Assembly: GCF_030540825.1 (NCBI RefSeq) | Contig: NZ_JAUOEO010000001.1 | Location: 593,001-657,000, forward strand | Direction: 5' to 3' | Source of the DNA: Flavivirga spongiicola | Lineage (GTDB): Bacteria > Bacteroidota > Bacteroidia > Flavobacteriales > Flavobacteriaceae | DNA length: 64,000 bases | In this document: positions 26,886-36,666 of the stretch, piece by piece | How the letters are laid out: every line of letters begins with the position of its first letter | Position numbering within the stretch: position 1 is the first letter of the stretch | The notes under the pieces: generated by a model | The model's database searches: none | Told to the model about the DNA's origin: nothing | Seen by the model: only the letters and a program-made list of their open reading frames with translations | Made by a program: the position numbers and the translations under genes

Positions 26886-28211
26886 CTAACTTGAAAACAC
26901 TTTTACAAATTCAAACCTTACTAAACCATCTGTATCAATTTTGGTAAGACCCACCTGGTGTAATGTATTAATTAATTCAGGATTCCAAGGTGTTTTTACT
27001 TTTACGTAGTTTTCGGTAAACCCATGAATGTACCCTTCTTTATTTTCACTTTCAAATAATACCGTTCTAGTAGTACCTATTTGACTTTCATAAAAAGCTC
27101 GACGTTTTTTAACCGATAAACCTCGCAGCATTTTACTTCGCTTACCTCTTACATTGTTAGGCACTACCCCATTCATTTCTACAGCTTCTGTATTATCACG
27201 CTCAGAGTATGTAAATACATGTAAATATGAAATATCTAATGCATTCAAAAAATTATAAGTCTCCAAAAAGTGTTCATCTGTTTCTCCAGGAAAACCTACA
27301 ATAACATCTACACCTATGCAAGCATGAGGCATTACTTCTTTTATTTTAGAAACGCGATCTACATACAGTTCGCGCATATAGCGACGTTTCATTTTTTTAA
27401 GTATCTCGTTATTACCAGATTGTAATGGGATATGAAAATGAGGTACGAAAGCTCTTGACTTAGATACTAAATCAATCGTTTCATTTTTTAAAAGGTTAGG
27501 TTCGATAGACGAAATTCTTAATCGTTCAATACCTTCAACATGATCTAATTTGGTAACTAAATCCAAAAAAGTATGTTCGTGCTTTTTGTTACCAAACTCC
27601 CCTTTACCATAATCGCCAATATTAACACCAGTGAGCACAATTTCCTTTATATTTTGCTTAGAAATTTCTTGAGCATTTTTTAAGACATTTCCCATCGTAT
27701 CACTTCGTGAAATACCACGAGCTAACGGTATAGTACAATAGGTACATTTATAGTCACATCCATCTTGAACTTTTAAAAAAGCGCGCGTTCTATCTCCAAT
27801 AGAATAACTCCCTACATAAAAATCGGCTTCTTCTATCTCACAAGAATGTACTTCTCCAAAATCATTTTTAGAAAGATCATTCAGATAGTCTGTTATTTTG
27901 AATTTTTCAGTAGCTCCTAAAACCAAATCAACACCATCTATATCGGCCAATTCTTGAGGTTTTAATTGTGCATAACATCCTACTGCTGCAACAAAAGCAT
28001 CTGAATTTGACTTCTGAGCTTGTTTCACAATCGTTTTAAAACGTTTGTCTGCATTCTCGGTAACCGAACAGGTATTAATCACATAAATATCCGCTTTTTC
28101 AGAAAAATCCACACGGTCAAAACCTTCATCTGTAAAATTTCTGGCAATAGTTGATGTCTCTGAAAAGTTCAGTTTACAACCTAAAGTATAAAATGCGACT
28201 TTTTTATTCAT
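26886..28211 (-). CDS. mtaB: tRNA (t6A37) methylthiotransferase MtaB
   Basis: A 441-residue radical SAM methylthiotransferase that converts t6A37 to ms2t6A37 in ANN-decoding tRNAs. The N-terminal UPF0004 domain has cysteines in TLGCKLN (C12) and INTCSVT for the auxiliary cluster. The radical SAM cluster is C152, C156 and C159 in GCDYKCTYC. The C-terminus has a TRAM-like region. GVNIGDYG and HIPLQSGNNEILKKMKRRY are family signatures that favour MtaB over MiaB or RimO. It has its own promoter upstream and is divergent from the ABC ATPase gene. Confidence 0.92.
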   Translation of the reverse strand: MNKKVAFYTLGCKLNFSETSTIARNFTDEGFDRVDFSEKADIYVINTCSVTENADKRFKTIVKQAQKSNSDAFVAAVGCYAQLKPQELADIDGVDLVLGATEKFKITDYLNDLSKNDFGEVHSCEIEEADFYVGSYSIGDRTRAFLKVQDGCDYKCTYCTIPLARGISRSDTMGNVLKNAQEISKQNIKEIVLTGVNIGDYGKGEFGNKKHEHTFLDLVTKLDHVEGIERLRISSIEPNLLKNETIDLVSKSRAFVPHFHIPLQSGNNEILKKMKRRYMRELYVDRVSKIKEVMPHACIGVDVIVGFPGETDEHFLETYNFLNALDISYLHVFTYSERDNTEAVEMNGVVPNNVRGKRSKMLRGLSVKKRRAFYESQIGTTRTVLFESENKEGYIHGFTENYVKVKTPWNPELINTLHQVGLTKIDTDGLVRFEFVKVFSS

Positions 28212-28280
28212 TTATTCTTTTTCATTTCCTTTACGATGGAAATGTATTTATATTTACTTGTTTTCTAACTTAAAAGCCTG

Positions 28281-28311
28281 CAAATTTACATAATTGCTAC
28301 AAGTAATACAA
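28281..28311 (-). promoter_or_regulatory. Candidate promoter of mtaB
   Basis: On the - strand TTG (28311-28309) is followed after 20 bases by TAAATTTG (28288-28281), a good fit to the Bacteroidota -33/-7 consensus. It ends 69 bases before the mtaB start. Confidence 0.55.
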
Positions 28312-28348
28312 TCTAAGTGCGAAGACTTGAACTAATCTACAATAACAA

Positions 28349-29506
28349 ATGACAAGAGCAGAAGCGAGAATTAAAGAAGTGGTTACTTTTTTTGAAAACA
28401 AAGACACTTTTTTAGGGTATCGAAAACTTATGGACTGTGCTATAGATACTCAAAACTTAGATATTTACAATGAGGTTATAGAACTCACCGATTGGAAAGA
28501 AAAATTCCCGGATGAAGAAGATGAACTCATAAAAAGAAGTCTTCAGACTCTAAATAAAATTGCTAAAATCTCCATTGAAGATTATAACACTAAAAAAACC
28601 GTTGTAACTGGTTCAAATATTATTAAAAGTTATGGCAATAATCGCTTTACATTGGGCCCTGTTTCTATTAATATTCATAAAGGTGATGTTTATGGATTAG
28701 TTGGAGAAAATGGAAATGGCAAAACAACATTATTAAGAATTCTAGCTAAAGAACTGAAACACAACGAAGGGAGTTTAGAATTTAATTTTGATAAGGGATT
28801 TAATAATGACTATGATTTACGTTCGAATTTGGTATATATTCCACAACGAACTCAAAAATGGTACGGTAGTCTTAAAGATAATTTAAAATTCGTTTTATCA
28901 AATTATGGTATGAGTCCCAAGGAAAATGAAACGAGAGTTTTAATGATGATTGCTCGTTTTGGCTTATGGAATTATAAACATTTAAAATGGAACGAATTAT
29001 CTTCCGGATATAAAATGCGTTTTGAATTAGCTAGAACGTTATTAAGACAACCTGAATTATTACTTTTAGATGAACCACTAGCTAATCTGGATGTACTAGC
29101 CCAGCAGGTTATTTTAGAAGATTTAAAATCTATTTGTAATTCTATAAATAACCCTATCGCATTAATATTGAGTTCCCAGCAATTGTATGAAGTAGAAAAA
29201 GTATCTGATAAGGTCATATATCTTAAAAACGGCAGACATAAAGAGCATGAAGATAAAGAAGCCATTACAAATACTAAAAGTCATTTAATAGTAGAAATTG
29301 ATTGTCATTGTGAAAGAGATAAACTCAAACAAATTTTTGCTGATTTAAGCCTTGAAAAGTTAATCTATAATGGAGGTGTCTTTGTTGCTTATTTCCCTAA
29401 TGAGATAGCTTTCCCATTAGTTCTTGAAACTTTAGGAAAGCACAAAATAGATGTTATATATACGCGTAACATAACAAAATCCACAAGACGTTTCTTTGTT
29501 TCTTAA
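28349..29506 (+). CDS. ABC transporter ATPase with N-terminal helical extension
   Basis: A 385-residue protein whose first ~85 residues are a charged, helical domain with no motif I recognise. A single ABC ATPase follows: Walker A GENGNGKTT (residues 119-127), a Q-loop around YIPQRTQKWYG, the signature region ELSSGYKMRFELART and Walker B LLLLDEPLANLD. The signature reads LSSGYK rather than LSGGQ. About 75 residues follow the ATPase. The downstream polytopic protein (start 11 bases after the stop) is the likely membrane partner. Import or export and substrate are not deducible. Confidence 0.75.
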   Translation: MTRAEARIKEVVTFFENKDTFLGYRKLMDCAIDTQNLDIYNEVIELTDWKEKFPDEEDELIKRSLQTLNKIAKISIEDYNTKKTVVTGSNIIKSYGNNRFTLGPVSINIHKGDVYGLVGENGNGKTTLLRILAKELKHNEGSLEFNFDKGFNNDYDLRSNLVYIPQRTQKWYGSLKDNLKFVLSNYGMSPKENETRVLMMIARFGLWNYKHLKWNELSSGYKMRFELARTLLRQPELLLLDEPLANLDVLAQQVILEDLKSICNSINNPIALILSSQQLYEVEKVSDKVIYLKNGRHKEHEDKEAITNTKSHLIVEIDCHCERDKLKQIFADLSLEKLIYNGGVFVAYFPNEIAFPLVLETLGKHKIDVIYTRNITKSTRRFFVS

Positions 29507-29516
29507 AGCCAAATCA

Positions 29517-31277
29517 ATGAAAAAATTCATATATAAAACCAATCAATATTTACTAGAAAATCACCCAATAATTTGGAATACAAAATTATTTTGGGTCGCA
29601 TCAGCCTCACTAATTTTACATATTTTATTCTTTATTTTTGGGCTCTTAGCCATCACTAATCCTGAAATCTTACATGAATATGGAGCTAAATCTATTTTCT
29701 TTGAGAATGGCACCATCTTTATAAGTATTATTTTATCGATCTTAATACTTGTTATCTGGCTTATTTTTCTATTTAAGAATAATGCTTTTAAAAACTTTTA
29801 TCCAACATCAAAACTAAAATTATTTAAACAATTTTTAATTTATTTAATAATAACTTTCTTATCTACAACATTTTATATTTCATATAACTTTGGGGTTAAG
29901 TCTTATATCTCATTCAAATATGATGATAAGAGCATAGAAAAAGAAATTGCAGTATCCAATGCTGCTGCATTATTTTTTTCAAAAAGCATTGAGGATTATA
30001 CAATTAATCAGCGGAGATACCCACATCCATTCAACACATTGTATTGTGAAACTTATGAAGGATCAGATAGGGACAACGATCGTTTATACTTAAGTTTCTT
30101 AGATTATAAATATAGATTTTACACACTCTACAAAAAGGAAGGAGCATTATATCAAGAATTATCAGATTCAACCTATAGAGGGTTTGTATTTTACAAAACA
30201 AAAGATACGATTAGGACTTACTTTTATAAAGATTCTATTTTTGATGCTTCAAGTTTTGTACAAACTACCAATCCCAACTATTTCAATTATTCAAAAATAT
30301 TCTATCTATCAAAAAAGGAGAGGTTGAAATATGATAATATCCAATATGGTCACAACGAATATAATGAATATGAATACTATAATTATCAGCAGGATTTTAC
30401 TAAAAACAATGCCCTTTGGAATAAGGCGGGTTACGACCTCTTGAATCGAAATAACTCTGATGAAATTAAACAAATACTGGCTGATTTTTTAATGATTAGT
30501 GATGCATATGAAATTGAACATAACCTAACCACGGGTGACTGGTTTAACATGGTTTATCATCCAAATGACAACTTCGAATTGAAAAAACTAATTAGGGATA
30601 AACCTAAAGGAGAAATACAATTTGAAGCTGTTGAGCCTAAAACTGCAATGGCTGATTTTTATAAAAAGCATATTACAGATTATTATTTAGACACTGATTC
30701 CCTATACAAAGTCTTTGATAATATTGAAGATATAAAAGAAAGTAATCCCTTTTCAGAAAGTATACATTTTTTTATATGGTTTGCTTTCTTTTTTTCTGCT
30801 TTAGTATTTATGTTTAGAAGCACTGGATTAAAACCGTTGCTCTTTACAATTATAAGTATTGGTATATTAGTCGTATTTGTAACGTTACTAACCGTTTTTT
30901 ATACATATGTAAACAAATACAATCAAGAAAACACCCAGTATTTTGCATCGTACTTAACATTTATATTGAGCACTATCATTTTATCTATTCCTATATTCTA
31001 TGCAAAAAGAATAAAAAAACTCATTGTAGCTATTTGTTTAAACATCTCTATTATTGGGTTTGTACTTTATGTTTTTTTAATAATTACAATAATATCTTTA
31101 CATCAATCTGATGCATGTATTAGAAATTATTCCTTCTATACTCATAACAAAGACTGTTTTAATTTATTGAAAAGTATAGGTATATATTGGAGTTATATTC
31201 TATTCATAATAAATTTACTATTTATTTATATTTATTCTGGTGTGATTAAAAAATGGAAAGCTTTACCCGAAGGATAA
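29517..31277 (+). CDS. Polytopic membrane protein, likely partner of the ABC ATPase
   Basis: A 586-residue protein with three N-terminal transmembrane helices, a large hydrophilic domain of about 260 residues rich in Tyr, Asn and Asp, then about five C-terminal helices. The split-helix layout is similar to ABC-2-type permeases with a large extracytoplasmic loop, but no specific family motif was found. ATG 29517 is preferred over a TTG at 29496 that overlaps the ATPase gene. The close spacing to the ATPase is the main reason to call it a transporter subunit. It is followed 29 bases later by a solute-binding lipoprotein gene. Confidence 0.55.
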   Translation: MKKFIYKTNQYLLENHPIIWNTKLFWVASASLILHILFFIFGLLAITNPEILHEYGAKSIFFENGTIFISIILSILILVIWLIFLFKNNAFKNFYPTSKLKLFKQFLIYLIITFLSTTFYISYNFGVKSYISFKYDDKSIEKEIAVSNAAALFFSKSIEDYTINQRRYPHPFNTLYCETYEGSDRDNDRLYLSFLDYKYRFYTLYKKEGALYQELSDSTYRGFVFYKTKDTIRTYFYKDSIFDASSFVQTTNPNYFNYSKIFYLSKKERLKYDNIQYGHNEYNEYEYYNYQQDFTKNNALWNKAGYDLLNRNNSDEIKQILADFLMISDAYEIEHNLTTGDWFNMVYHPNDNFELKKLIRDKPKGEIQFEAVEPKTAMADFYKKHITDYYLDTDSLYKVFDNIEDIKESNPFSESIHFFIWFAFFFSALVFMFRSTGLKPLLFTIISIGILVVFVTLLTVFYTYVNKYNQENTQYFASYLTFILSTIILSIPIFYAKRIKKLIVAICLNISIIGFVLYVFLIITIISLHQSDACIRNYSFYTHNKDCFNLLKSIGIYWSYILFIINLLFIYIYSGVIKKWKALPEG

Positions 31278-31306
31278 ATTACTAATATTAAACTATTTAC
31301 TTTTAA

Positions 31307-32932
31307 ATGAAACTAGTAAAAACTAATATCAAATACTTAGTATCTTACTCATTTATAACATACGTTACTTTGTTATTAAATTCATGTTCAGATAAAGCAC
31401 AGACAAATAAAGATCATTTAGTTTTTAGATATAATGAATATGCAAACATAAATACCTTAGACCCTGCTTTTTCTAGAACTTTACAGGATAATTCGGTTTG
31501 CAATCAATTATTCAATGGTTTAGTACAATTAGATAGTGATTTGAATATTCTTCCATGTATAGCAAAAAGCTGGGATACATCGGACGATGGATTAACATAC
31601 AAGTTTACATTACGGAATGACGTCTATTTCCACAAGCATGAATTATTTGGAAAGGATTCTACCAGAATAGTTATTGCCGAGGATTTTGAATATAGCCTCC
31701 ATCGTTTAAAAGATGAAAAAATTGCAGCTCCTGGAAGCTGGGTTTTAAATAAGGTAGATGGTTTTGAAGCTATTAATGATACCATTTTTCAGATTACCCT
31801 AAAGCAACCATTCCCTGCCTTTATAGGCTTATTAACCATGAAATATTGTTCGGTTGTCCCAAAAGAAGTTGTTGAACATTATGGCATTGAATTCAGGTCC
31901 CACCCTATTGGTACAGGGCCTTTTAAATTTAAGCGTTGGGAAGAAAACATCAAACTTGTATTTAGAAAAAATCAATATTATTTTGAAAAAGACGAAACTG
32001 GCAAATCATTACCATATTTGGAGGCTGTAGCACTTACTTTCTTACCTGATAAGCAAAGTGAGTTTTTACAATTTGCACAAGGCAATATAGATTTTGTATC
32101 TGGCTTAGACGCATCATATAAAGATGAGCTGTTAACCGCAGATGGACGCTTACGTGATTCCTATGCTGAGACTGTTAATATGATTCGTGGTCCCTATTTA
32201 AATACAGAATATTTGGGGTTCTATTTAGATTCTAAAACTCCTGAAATACAATCTGAATTAATAAGGAAAGCAATTAATTATGGGTTTGATCGAAAAAAAA
32301 TGATGATCTATTTACGTAATGGTATTGGCAATCCTGCCAATGGCGGTTTTATTCCCATGGGCTTGGCTGGTTACAATAAATCCATTGGTTTTTCTTATCA
32401 ACCAGAAAAAGCAAAACAATTGGTAAAGCAGTTTAAAGAAGAAAGCGGTATTGCAAATCCGGAAATCACGTTAGTTACAACAAGCAATTATCTCAGTTTT
32501 TGTGAATTTATACAACGAGAACTTCAGAAAACAGGGTTAGTGATTCATGTTGATGTTATGCCAGAAGCAACTTTAAGATCAGCCAGATCAAATGGGAAGG
32601 TTGATATGTTTAGAAGCTCTTGGATTGCAGATTATCTGGACGCCGAAAACTATTTATCGATATTCTATAGTAAAAACTTTGCGCCTAACGGTTCAAACTA
32701 TTTTCATTTTAAAAACACATTATTAGATAGTTTATACAATAAAGCCTTTACTATTACAGACATTGAAGAAAGAAAACATTTATATACAACTATGGATTCT
32801 CTAGCTATGCAAAACGCCATTATGGTACCTTTATTCTATGATGAAGTCGTTCGTTTTACAAGAAAAAATGTTTCTGGACTTGGTATTAACCCTATTAATT
32901 TACTAGACTTAAGACGGGTTAAAAAGAACTGA
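31307..32932 (+). CDS. Oligopeptide-binding (SBP_bac_5) lipoprotein
   Basis: A 541-residue ABC-type extracytoplasmic binding protein of the OppA/DppA family. A lipoprotein leader ends LLNSC, followed by the family opening NTLDPAFSRTLQDNSVCNQLFNGLVQLD, of which IAKSWDTSDDGLTYKFTLR and HPIGTGPFKFKRW are classic motifs. It would bind peptides or small ligands in the periplasm. No OppB/OppC-type permease or OppD/OppF ATPase is adjacent, only the atypical ATPase and membrane protein upstream, so its partner is uncertain. Its 3' end overlaps the convergent YhhN-like gene by 14 bases. Confidence 0.88.
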   Translation: MKLVKTNIKYLVSYSFITYVTLLLNSCSDKAQTNKDHLVFRYNEYANINTLDPAFSRTLQDNSVCNQLFNGLVQLDSDLNILPCIAKSWDTSDDGLTYKFTLRNDVYFHKHELFGKDSTRIVIAEDFEYSLHRLKDEKIAAPGSWVLNKVDGFEAINDTIFQITLKQPFPAFIGLLTMKYCSVVPKEVVEHYGIEFRSHPIGTGPFKFKRWEENIKLVFRKNQYYFEKDETGKSLPYLEAVALTFLPDKQSEFLQFAQGNIDFVSGLDASYKDELLTADGRLRDSYAETVNMIRGPYLNTEYLGFYLDSKTPEIQSELIRKAINYGFDRKKMMIYLRNGIGNPANGGFIPMGLAGYNKSIGFSYQPEKAKQLVKQFKEESGIANPEITLVTTSNYLSFCEFIQRELQKTGLVIHVDVMPEATLRSARSNGKVDMFRSSWIADYLDAENYLSIFYSKNFAPNGSNYFHFKNTLLDSLYNKAFTITDIEERKHLYTTMDSLAMQNAIMVPLFYDEVVRFTRKNVSGLGINPINLLDLRRVKKN

Positions 32933-33620
32933 CATCATCCTCTTTTTTACGCTCTTTTACAATTCCAAAAATAATGAGATATACAGCAATACCATAAAAC
33001 AACATAATTAAAATATCTTGCATTGGTAAGTCCATTTTAAACGTTTTTATAGCCATCATACTCTCACAAAGCATATAAAAAATAATCCCAAAAAACACAT
33101 ATAAATAGCTAACTCTATCAACAACATCTTTTCTTATATAACCAAATTGAATAAGTAATAGTGATATAAAAAAGCTAAGTAATGCCGGTACAAAAAAACT
33201 CTTTAAGCTAGTGTAAAGAAAACTCACTATAAAAACTGTGTAAGAAAATATCACTACAGAAAAGGGAATCAGTCTTATAATATTAAAATCTGATCTATGA
33301 GAAAGCCGTAAACTTAAAAAGACTTTTGCTAAAGCGAAAAAAAGTAAACTGGCACTTAAAAAAATAATATTAGTATGTTCGATAACAAGGACATCTCCTA
33401 TTAGAAAGCAAAACAATGCCAAAATTACCCATAGCTTTTTTTTCTTTCTCTTCTCAGTAGTATTAAAATAGTAATAAAAAAACAAAAGTAGTATTAAAGG
33501 TGGTTTGGAGACATATCGATATGGAAAAGAACTAAGATTTAGTTTAACTAAAATATCTATAGTCAATATAACAAAGAAAATTATACTGGTTCTTTTTTCG
33601 TTTTTTAAAATATGTAACAC
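32919..33620 (-). CDS. YhhN/lysoplasmalogenase-like membrane protein
   Basis: A 233-residue protein with about eight transmembrane helices. Local features fit the YhhN (TMEM86) family: SKPPLILLLFF early, LIGDVLVI in the middle and a C-terminal FYGIAVYLIIFGIV. YhhN proteins cleave the vinyl-ether bond of lysoplasmalogens in eukaryotes; bacterial roles are mostly unknown. The acidic motif of the later helix reads MLCESMMA here rather than the usual FxxSD, so catalytic activity is uncertain and this may be a divergent branch. The 3' end overlaps the convergent binding-protein gene. Confidence 0.5.
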   Translation of the reverse strand: MLHILKNEKRTSIIFFVILTIDILVKLNLSSFPYRYVSKPPLILLLFFYYYFNTTEKRKKKKLWVILALFCFLIGDVLVIEHTNIIFLSASLLFFALAKVFLSLRLSHRSDFNIIRLIPFSVVIFSYTVFIVSFLYTSLKSFFVPALLSFFISLLLIQFGYIRKDVVDRVSYLYVFFGIIFYMLCESMMAIKTFKMDLPMQDILIMLFYGIAVYLIIFGIVKERKKEDDVSSF

Positions 33621-33731
33621 TGTTTATCTTTTAGGGCTATGATAAAAATTTACATACTTTAAAAGCTGTAAACCTTAGCTAATATAGAAAAATAGGATCA
33701 CATTGCCAATTCCCTTCAAATAGAACGAAAT

Positions 33732-34649
33732 TCAATTAGTTTGTATAAAATAATAAATATCATCATCGCCTTTACCCTCTGGACGTTTCGAGGAAAAATA
33801 GCCTGTTTTATTTTCGGCATCAATAATCAAACAAAAATCGTCTTGTTTGCTATTCATTGGCTGTGGTAATTTTTCAGCTTTTTCAAAAGTACCGTCAGCA
33901 TTCATGGTACTTTTATAAATATCGAATCCACCAAAACCATTGGGTCTATTTGACGCAAAATACAATGTGTTATCAGCACTTATAAAAGGAAACATATCTC
34001 GACTATAAGAATTGACTTTACTTCCTAAATTTTTTGGTTCGCTATAAGTATTGTCATCTAGAATATCTACCTTAAAAATATCAGAACCACCTCTTGTAGT
34101 CTCTTTACCTCCTCTAATGTTAGCTGTAAAATATAAAGTTTTTCCATCTTTACTTAAAGCAGGATGCGCATAAGAATATTTAAGTTTACAGAATGGCAAT
34201 ACTTTAAAGTTAGTCCAGCCTAAACCTGTTTTATATTCGCCTACAGTAATATGAAAATTAGCTTCGTTAAAATTACCTTTCGGCATATTTTTTCTAGTAT
34301 AATTGGTAGTTAAATAAATGTGCTTTCCATCTGGAGATATAGTGGCACTTGTAATATGGGATATATTTTGTTTTGGATCTATTTGTACGGGGTTCACATT
34401 AACTATATGGCCTCCTTCTGAAAAATCGCCCTCATAAATGGTCAGTATAGGATTACCTTCAAATCGCTTTAACCTCCCTTTTTTATCTAATAAATATGAA
34501 GTAAAAATAATTCTTGAATCACTAATCTGCATCAAACCAAAATGCGGGTATTCTGTATTAATTTCTACGTTTGTAACACTGTAGTCTTTAGTTTGAGAAA
34601 AACTTATCAGTCCAATTAAAAAGATTATATAATAAAATAACTTTAGCAT
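33732..34649 (-). CDS. Secreted PD40/WD40-like beta-propeller protein
   Basis: A 305-residue protein with a signal peptide (ending near SFSQ) and repeated PD40 blades: ATISPDGKHIYLTTNY, HPALSKDGKTLYFTAN, MFPFISADNTLYFASNRPNGFGG and a final GYFSSKRPEGKGDDDIYYF. This is a TolB-like or OmpA-associated propeller without the C-terminal OmpA domain that many flavobacterial homologues have. It probably acts in the periplasm or on the surface as a binding scaffold. It stands alone between two unrelated genes; the 263-base gap upstream shows no further gene. Confidence 0.8.
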   Translation of the reverse strand: MLKLFYYIIFLIGLISFSQTKDYSVTNVEINTEYPHFGLMQISDSRIIFTSYLLDKKGRLKRFEGNPILTIYEGDFSEGGHIVNVNPVQIDPKQNISHITSATISPDGKHIYLTTNYTRKNMPKGNFNEANFHITVGEYKTGLGWTNFKVLPFCKLKYSYAHPALSKDGKTLYFTANIRGGKETTRGGSDIFKVDILDDNTYSEPKNLGSKVNSYSRDMFPFISADNTLYFASNRPNGFGGFDIYKSTMNADGTFEKAEKLPQPMNSKQDDFCLIIDAENKTGYFSSKRPEGKGDDDIYYFIQTN

Positions 34650-34912
34650 AAAAGCAGTGTGCTATAAACAAATATAACCATTTGAATTCAAATCTATTAC
34701 AATTGCTTATTGCGGTACTACTAAATGATATCAAATGGGTTTTAAAATCATGTTAAAATATTTTAGAATATAGCGTTCACAGATGAATAATAAAATCTAA
34801 GCATAGCATAAGGCTACTGTTCTATACCCAGTCAAGCCGAGTACATGTTTATTATGATATATATGCGCGATATAAATGAATTTATTAATGTTATTTTAAA
34901 ATTTGCTAGGTA

Positions 34913-36088
34913 TTATTCCCTTCTGTATCTCTTAGTTTCTTCAAATACATATTCCAAAATAGCTCGATCCTGTTTAGTGAATTCCTCTTTGCGCCTAGAC
35001 ATAACAACATCTGCTACTTCAAATGCTTTCTTAGTTAAATAGGTTGTAAAGCCGCTATTACCACCCCAGCTAAAACTTGGCACAAAATTTCTTGGAAATC
35101 CACTACCAAAAATATTGGCACTTACCCCTACAACTGTTCCTGTATTAAACATTGTATTGATACCACATTTACTGTGGTCGCCCATCATTAGCCCACAAAA
35201 TTGTGACCCTATTTTAGCAAAGCCTTCAGTTTCATAGTTCCATAAACGTACTTCTGCGTAGTTATTTTTTAAATTAGAAGTATTCGTGTCTGCCCCCATG
35301 TTACACCATTCTCCCAAAACAGAATTTCCTAAATAGCCTTCATGACCTTTATTTGAGTTAGCAAACAAAACAGAGTTCTTAATCTCTCCACCAACTTTAC
35401 TATAAGGTCCAACTGTTGTTGGTCCATAAATTTTTGCAGCCATTTTTACTACAGCATGCTCACACAAAGCAAAAGAACCTCGTATGGTGGTTCCTTCCAT
35501 TATTTCAGTATTTTCTCCAATATAAATAGGACCTGTACTGGCGTTAAGCGTCACGAACTCCAATGTAGCTCCTTCCTCTATAAAAATATTTTCTGGAGCT
35601 ATAATATTATTACTCGATGGTATGGGTTGCGATATTCTATCTTTTGTAATTAAGTTAAAATCTTCCTGAATAGCTTCACCATTTTTAGAAAATATATCCC
35701 AAGTATTTTCAATTTTTATAATACTTTCTCTAAACTCAAATGTTTCAAAACGGTCAAAGTCAATATCGTCCTGTGCTTCTTTAGCAAAAAAGGCAATAAT
35801 AGCTTCGTCCTTAAAAATGGCTTGATTTTCTTTTAAACCCTTTATCATTTCAACCAATTCTAAGTTTGGAAGGCAAGAGGCATTAATCATCACATTTTCT
35901 TCCATTTCTATCATTGGATATTTATCAGACAAGTAGTCTTCTGTAATCGTAGTAGTTGTTGTCTTTAAAAAAGTTTCCCACTTTTCACGAATGGTTAAAA
36001 TTCCAACTCTAATATCTGCTACAGGTCTGGTGAATGTAAATGGTAACAAATTGTTACGAGACGGTCCATCAAAAAGAATGTAATTCAT
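34913..36088 (-). CDS. GlmU-family sugar nucleotidyltransferase-like protein
   Basis: A 391-residue protein that begins LFDGPSRNNLLPFTFTRPVADIR, the hallmark of a Bacteroidota GlmU-like group (TIGR03991 as I recall). The N-terminal nucleotidyltransferase-like domain is short and diverged. The C-terminal half is a left-handed beta-helix of hexapeptide repeats (IYIGENTEIMEGTTIRGSF, GPTTVGPYSKVGGEI, CGINTMFNTGTVVG). By family it may make UDP-GlcNAc or another activated sugar, but the catalytic loop of classical GlmU (LAAGxGTRM) is not seen, so the activity is open. It is followed by nothing on its strand; rpmE2 lies upstream. Confidence 0.8.
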   Translation of the reverse strand: MNYILFDGPSRNNLLPFTFTRPVADIRVGILTIREKWETFLKTTTTTITEDYLSDKYPMIEMEENVMINASCLPNLELVEMIKGLKENQAIFKDEAIIAFFAKEAQDDIDFDRFETFEFRESIIKIENTWDIFSKNGEAIQEDFNLITKDRISQPIPSSNNIIAPENIFIEEGATLEFVTLNASTGPIYIGENTEIMEGTTIRGSFALCEHAVVKMAAKIYGPTTVGPYSKVGGEIKNSVLFANSNKGHEGYLGNSVLGEWCNMGADTNTSNLKNNYAEVRLWNYETEGFAKIGSQFCGLMMGDHSKCGINTMFNTGTVVGVSANIFGSGFPRNFVPSFSWGGNSGFTTYLTKKAFEVADVVMSRRKEEFTKQDRAILEYVFEETKRYRRE

Positions 36089-36208
36089 TTTTTATTTAAT
36101 TTCTAAGCGCCAAATATAGACAATAGAACCTGCATTTATAGCGCATTTTACCAATTAAAATGGCAGGTCGTCGTTGTGTTCGAGAACACTAAAATAAAGA
36201 CATAAAAA

Positions 36209-36236
36209 AAAGCCTTTCAGGATTCTGAAAGGCTTT
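36209..36236 (-). terminator. Terminator of rpmE2
   Basis: AAAGCCTTTCAG and CTGAAAGGCTTT form a perfect 12-bp stem with a GATT loop. An A-run at 36203-36211 reads as a T-run on the - strand. It lies 20 bases after the rpmE2 stop. Confidence 0.92.
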
Positions 36237-36256
36237 AAATTATATTTAAGCTAATC

Positions 36257-36508
36257 TTATTTCTTAAATTTAGCGTATTTAGTTTTGAATTTATCAATAC
36301 GACCAGCAGTATCTACTAGTTTAGATTTACCAGTGTAATATGGGTGTGATGTTCTTGATATCTCCATTTTAACAAGTGGATACTCAACACCATCAACCTC
36401 TATTGTTTCATTAGTATCTGCTGTAGATTTCGTTAAAAACACATCATCATTAGACATATCTTTAAATGCTACTAATCTATAATTTTCTGGATGTATACCT
36501 TTTCTCAT
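36257..36508 (-). CDS. rpmE2: 50S ribosomal protein L31 type B
   Basis: An 83-residue protein starting [20 protein letters not shown], with [29 protein letters not shown], of which SHPYYTGK is the L31 signature. The CxxC zinc pair of type A L31 is absent, so it is the zinc-independent type B, the form usual in Flavobacteriaceae. It has a canonical promoter and a strong hairpin terminator, making it a single-gene transcript. Confidence 0.97.
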   Translation of the reverse strand: MRKGIHPENYRLVAFKDMSNDDVFLTKSTADTNETIEVDGVEYPLVKMEISRTSHPYYTGKSKLVDTAGRIDKFKTKYAKFKK

Positions 36509-36545
36509 CGCTAAGTGCTTTTTATTCTTTACAATTTTGGAGCTG

Positions 36546-36575
36546 CAAATTTAAGTATTTTTTATAAATGGACAA
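36546..36575 (-). promoter_or_regulatory. Promoter of rpmE2 (-33/-7 type)
   Basis: On the - strand TTG (36575-36573) is followed after 19 bases by TAAATTTG (36553-36546), an exact match to the Bacteroidota consensus. The -7 element ends 38 bases before the start codon. Confidence 0.75.
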
Positions 36576-36620
36576 TATTTTTTATTGTTTTTTATTTCAA
36601 CCTCTTGTGTAACGTTTTAT

Positions 36621-36628
36621 TATATTTG
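36621..36628 (+). promoter_or_regulatory. Candidate -7 element for the DUF4199 gene
   Basis: TATATTTG matches TAnnTTTG and lies 39 bases before the DUF4199 start. The nearest upstream TTG is only 13 bases away, so the -33 element is not ideal. Confidence 0.45.
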
Positions 36629-36666
36629 AGTACTAACAAGTCAACTAACATTTTAAATAAAATATT

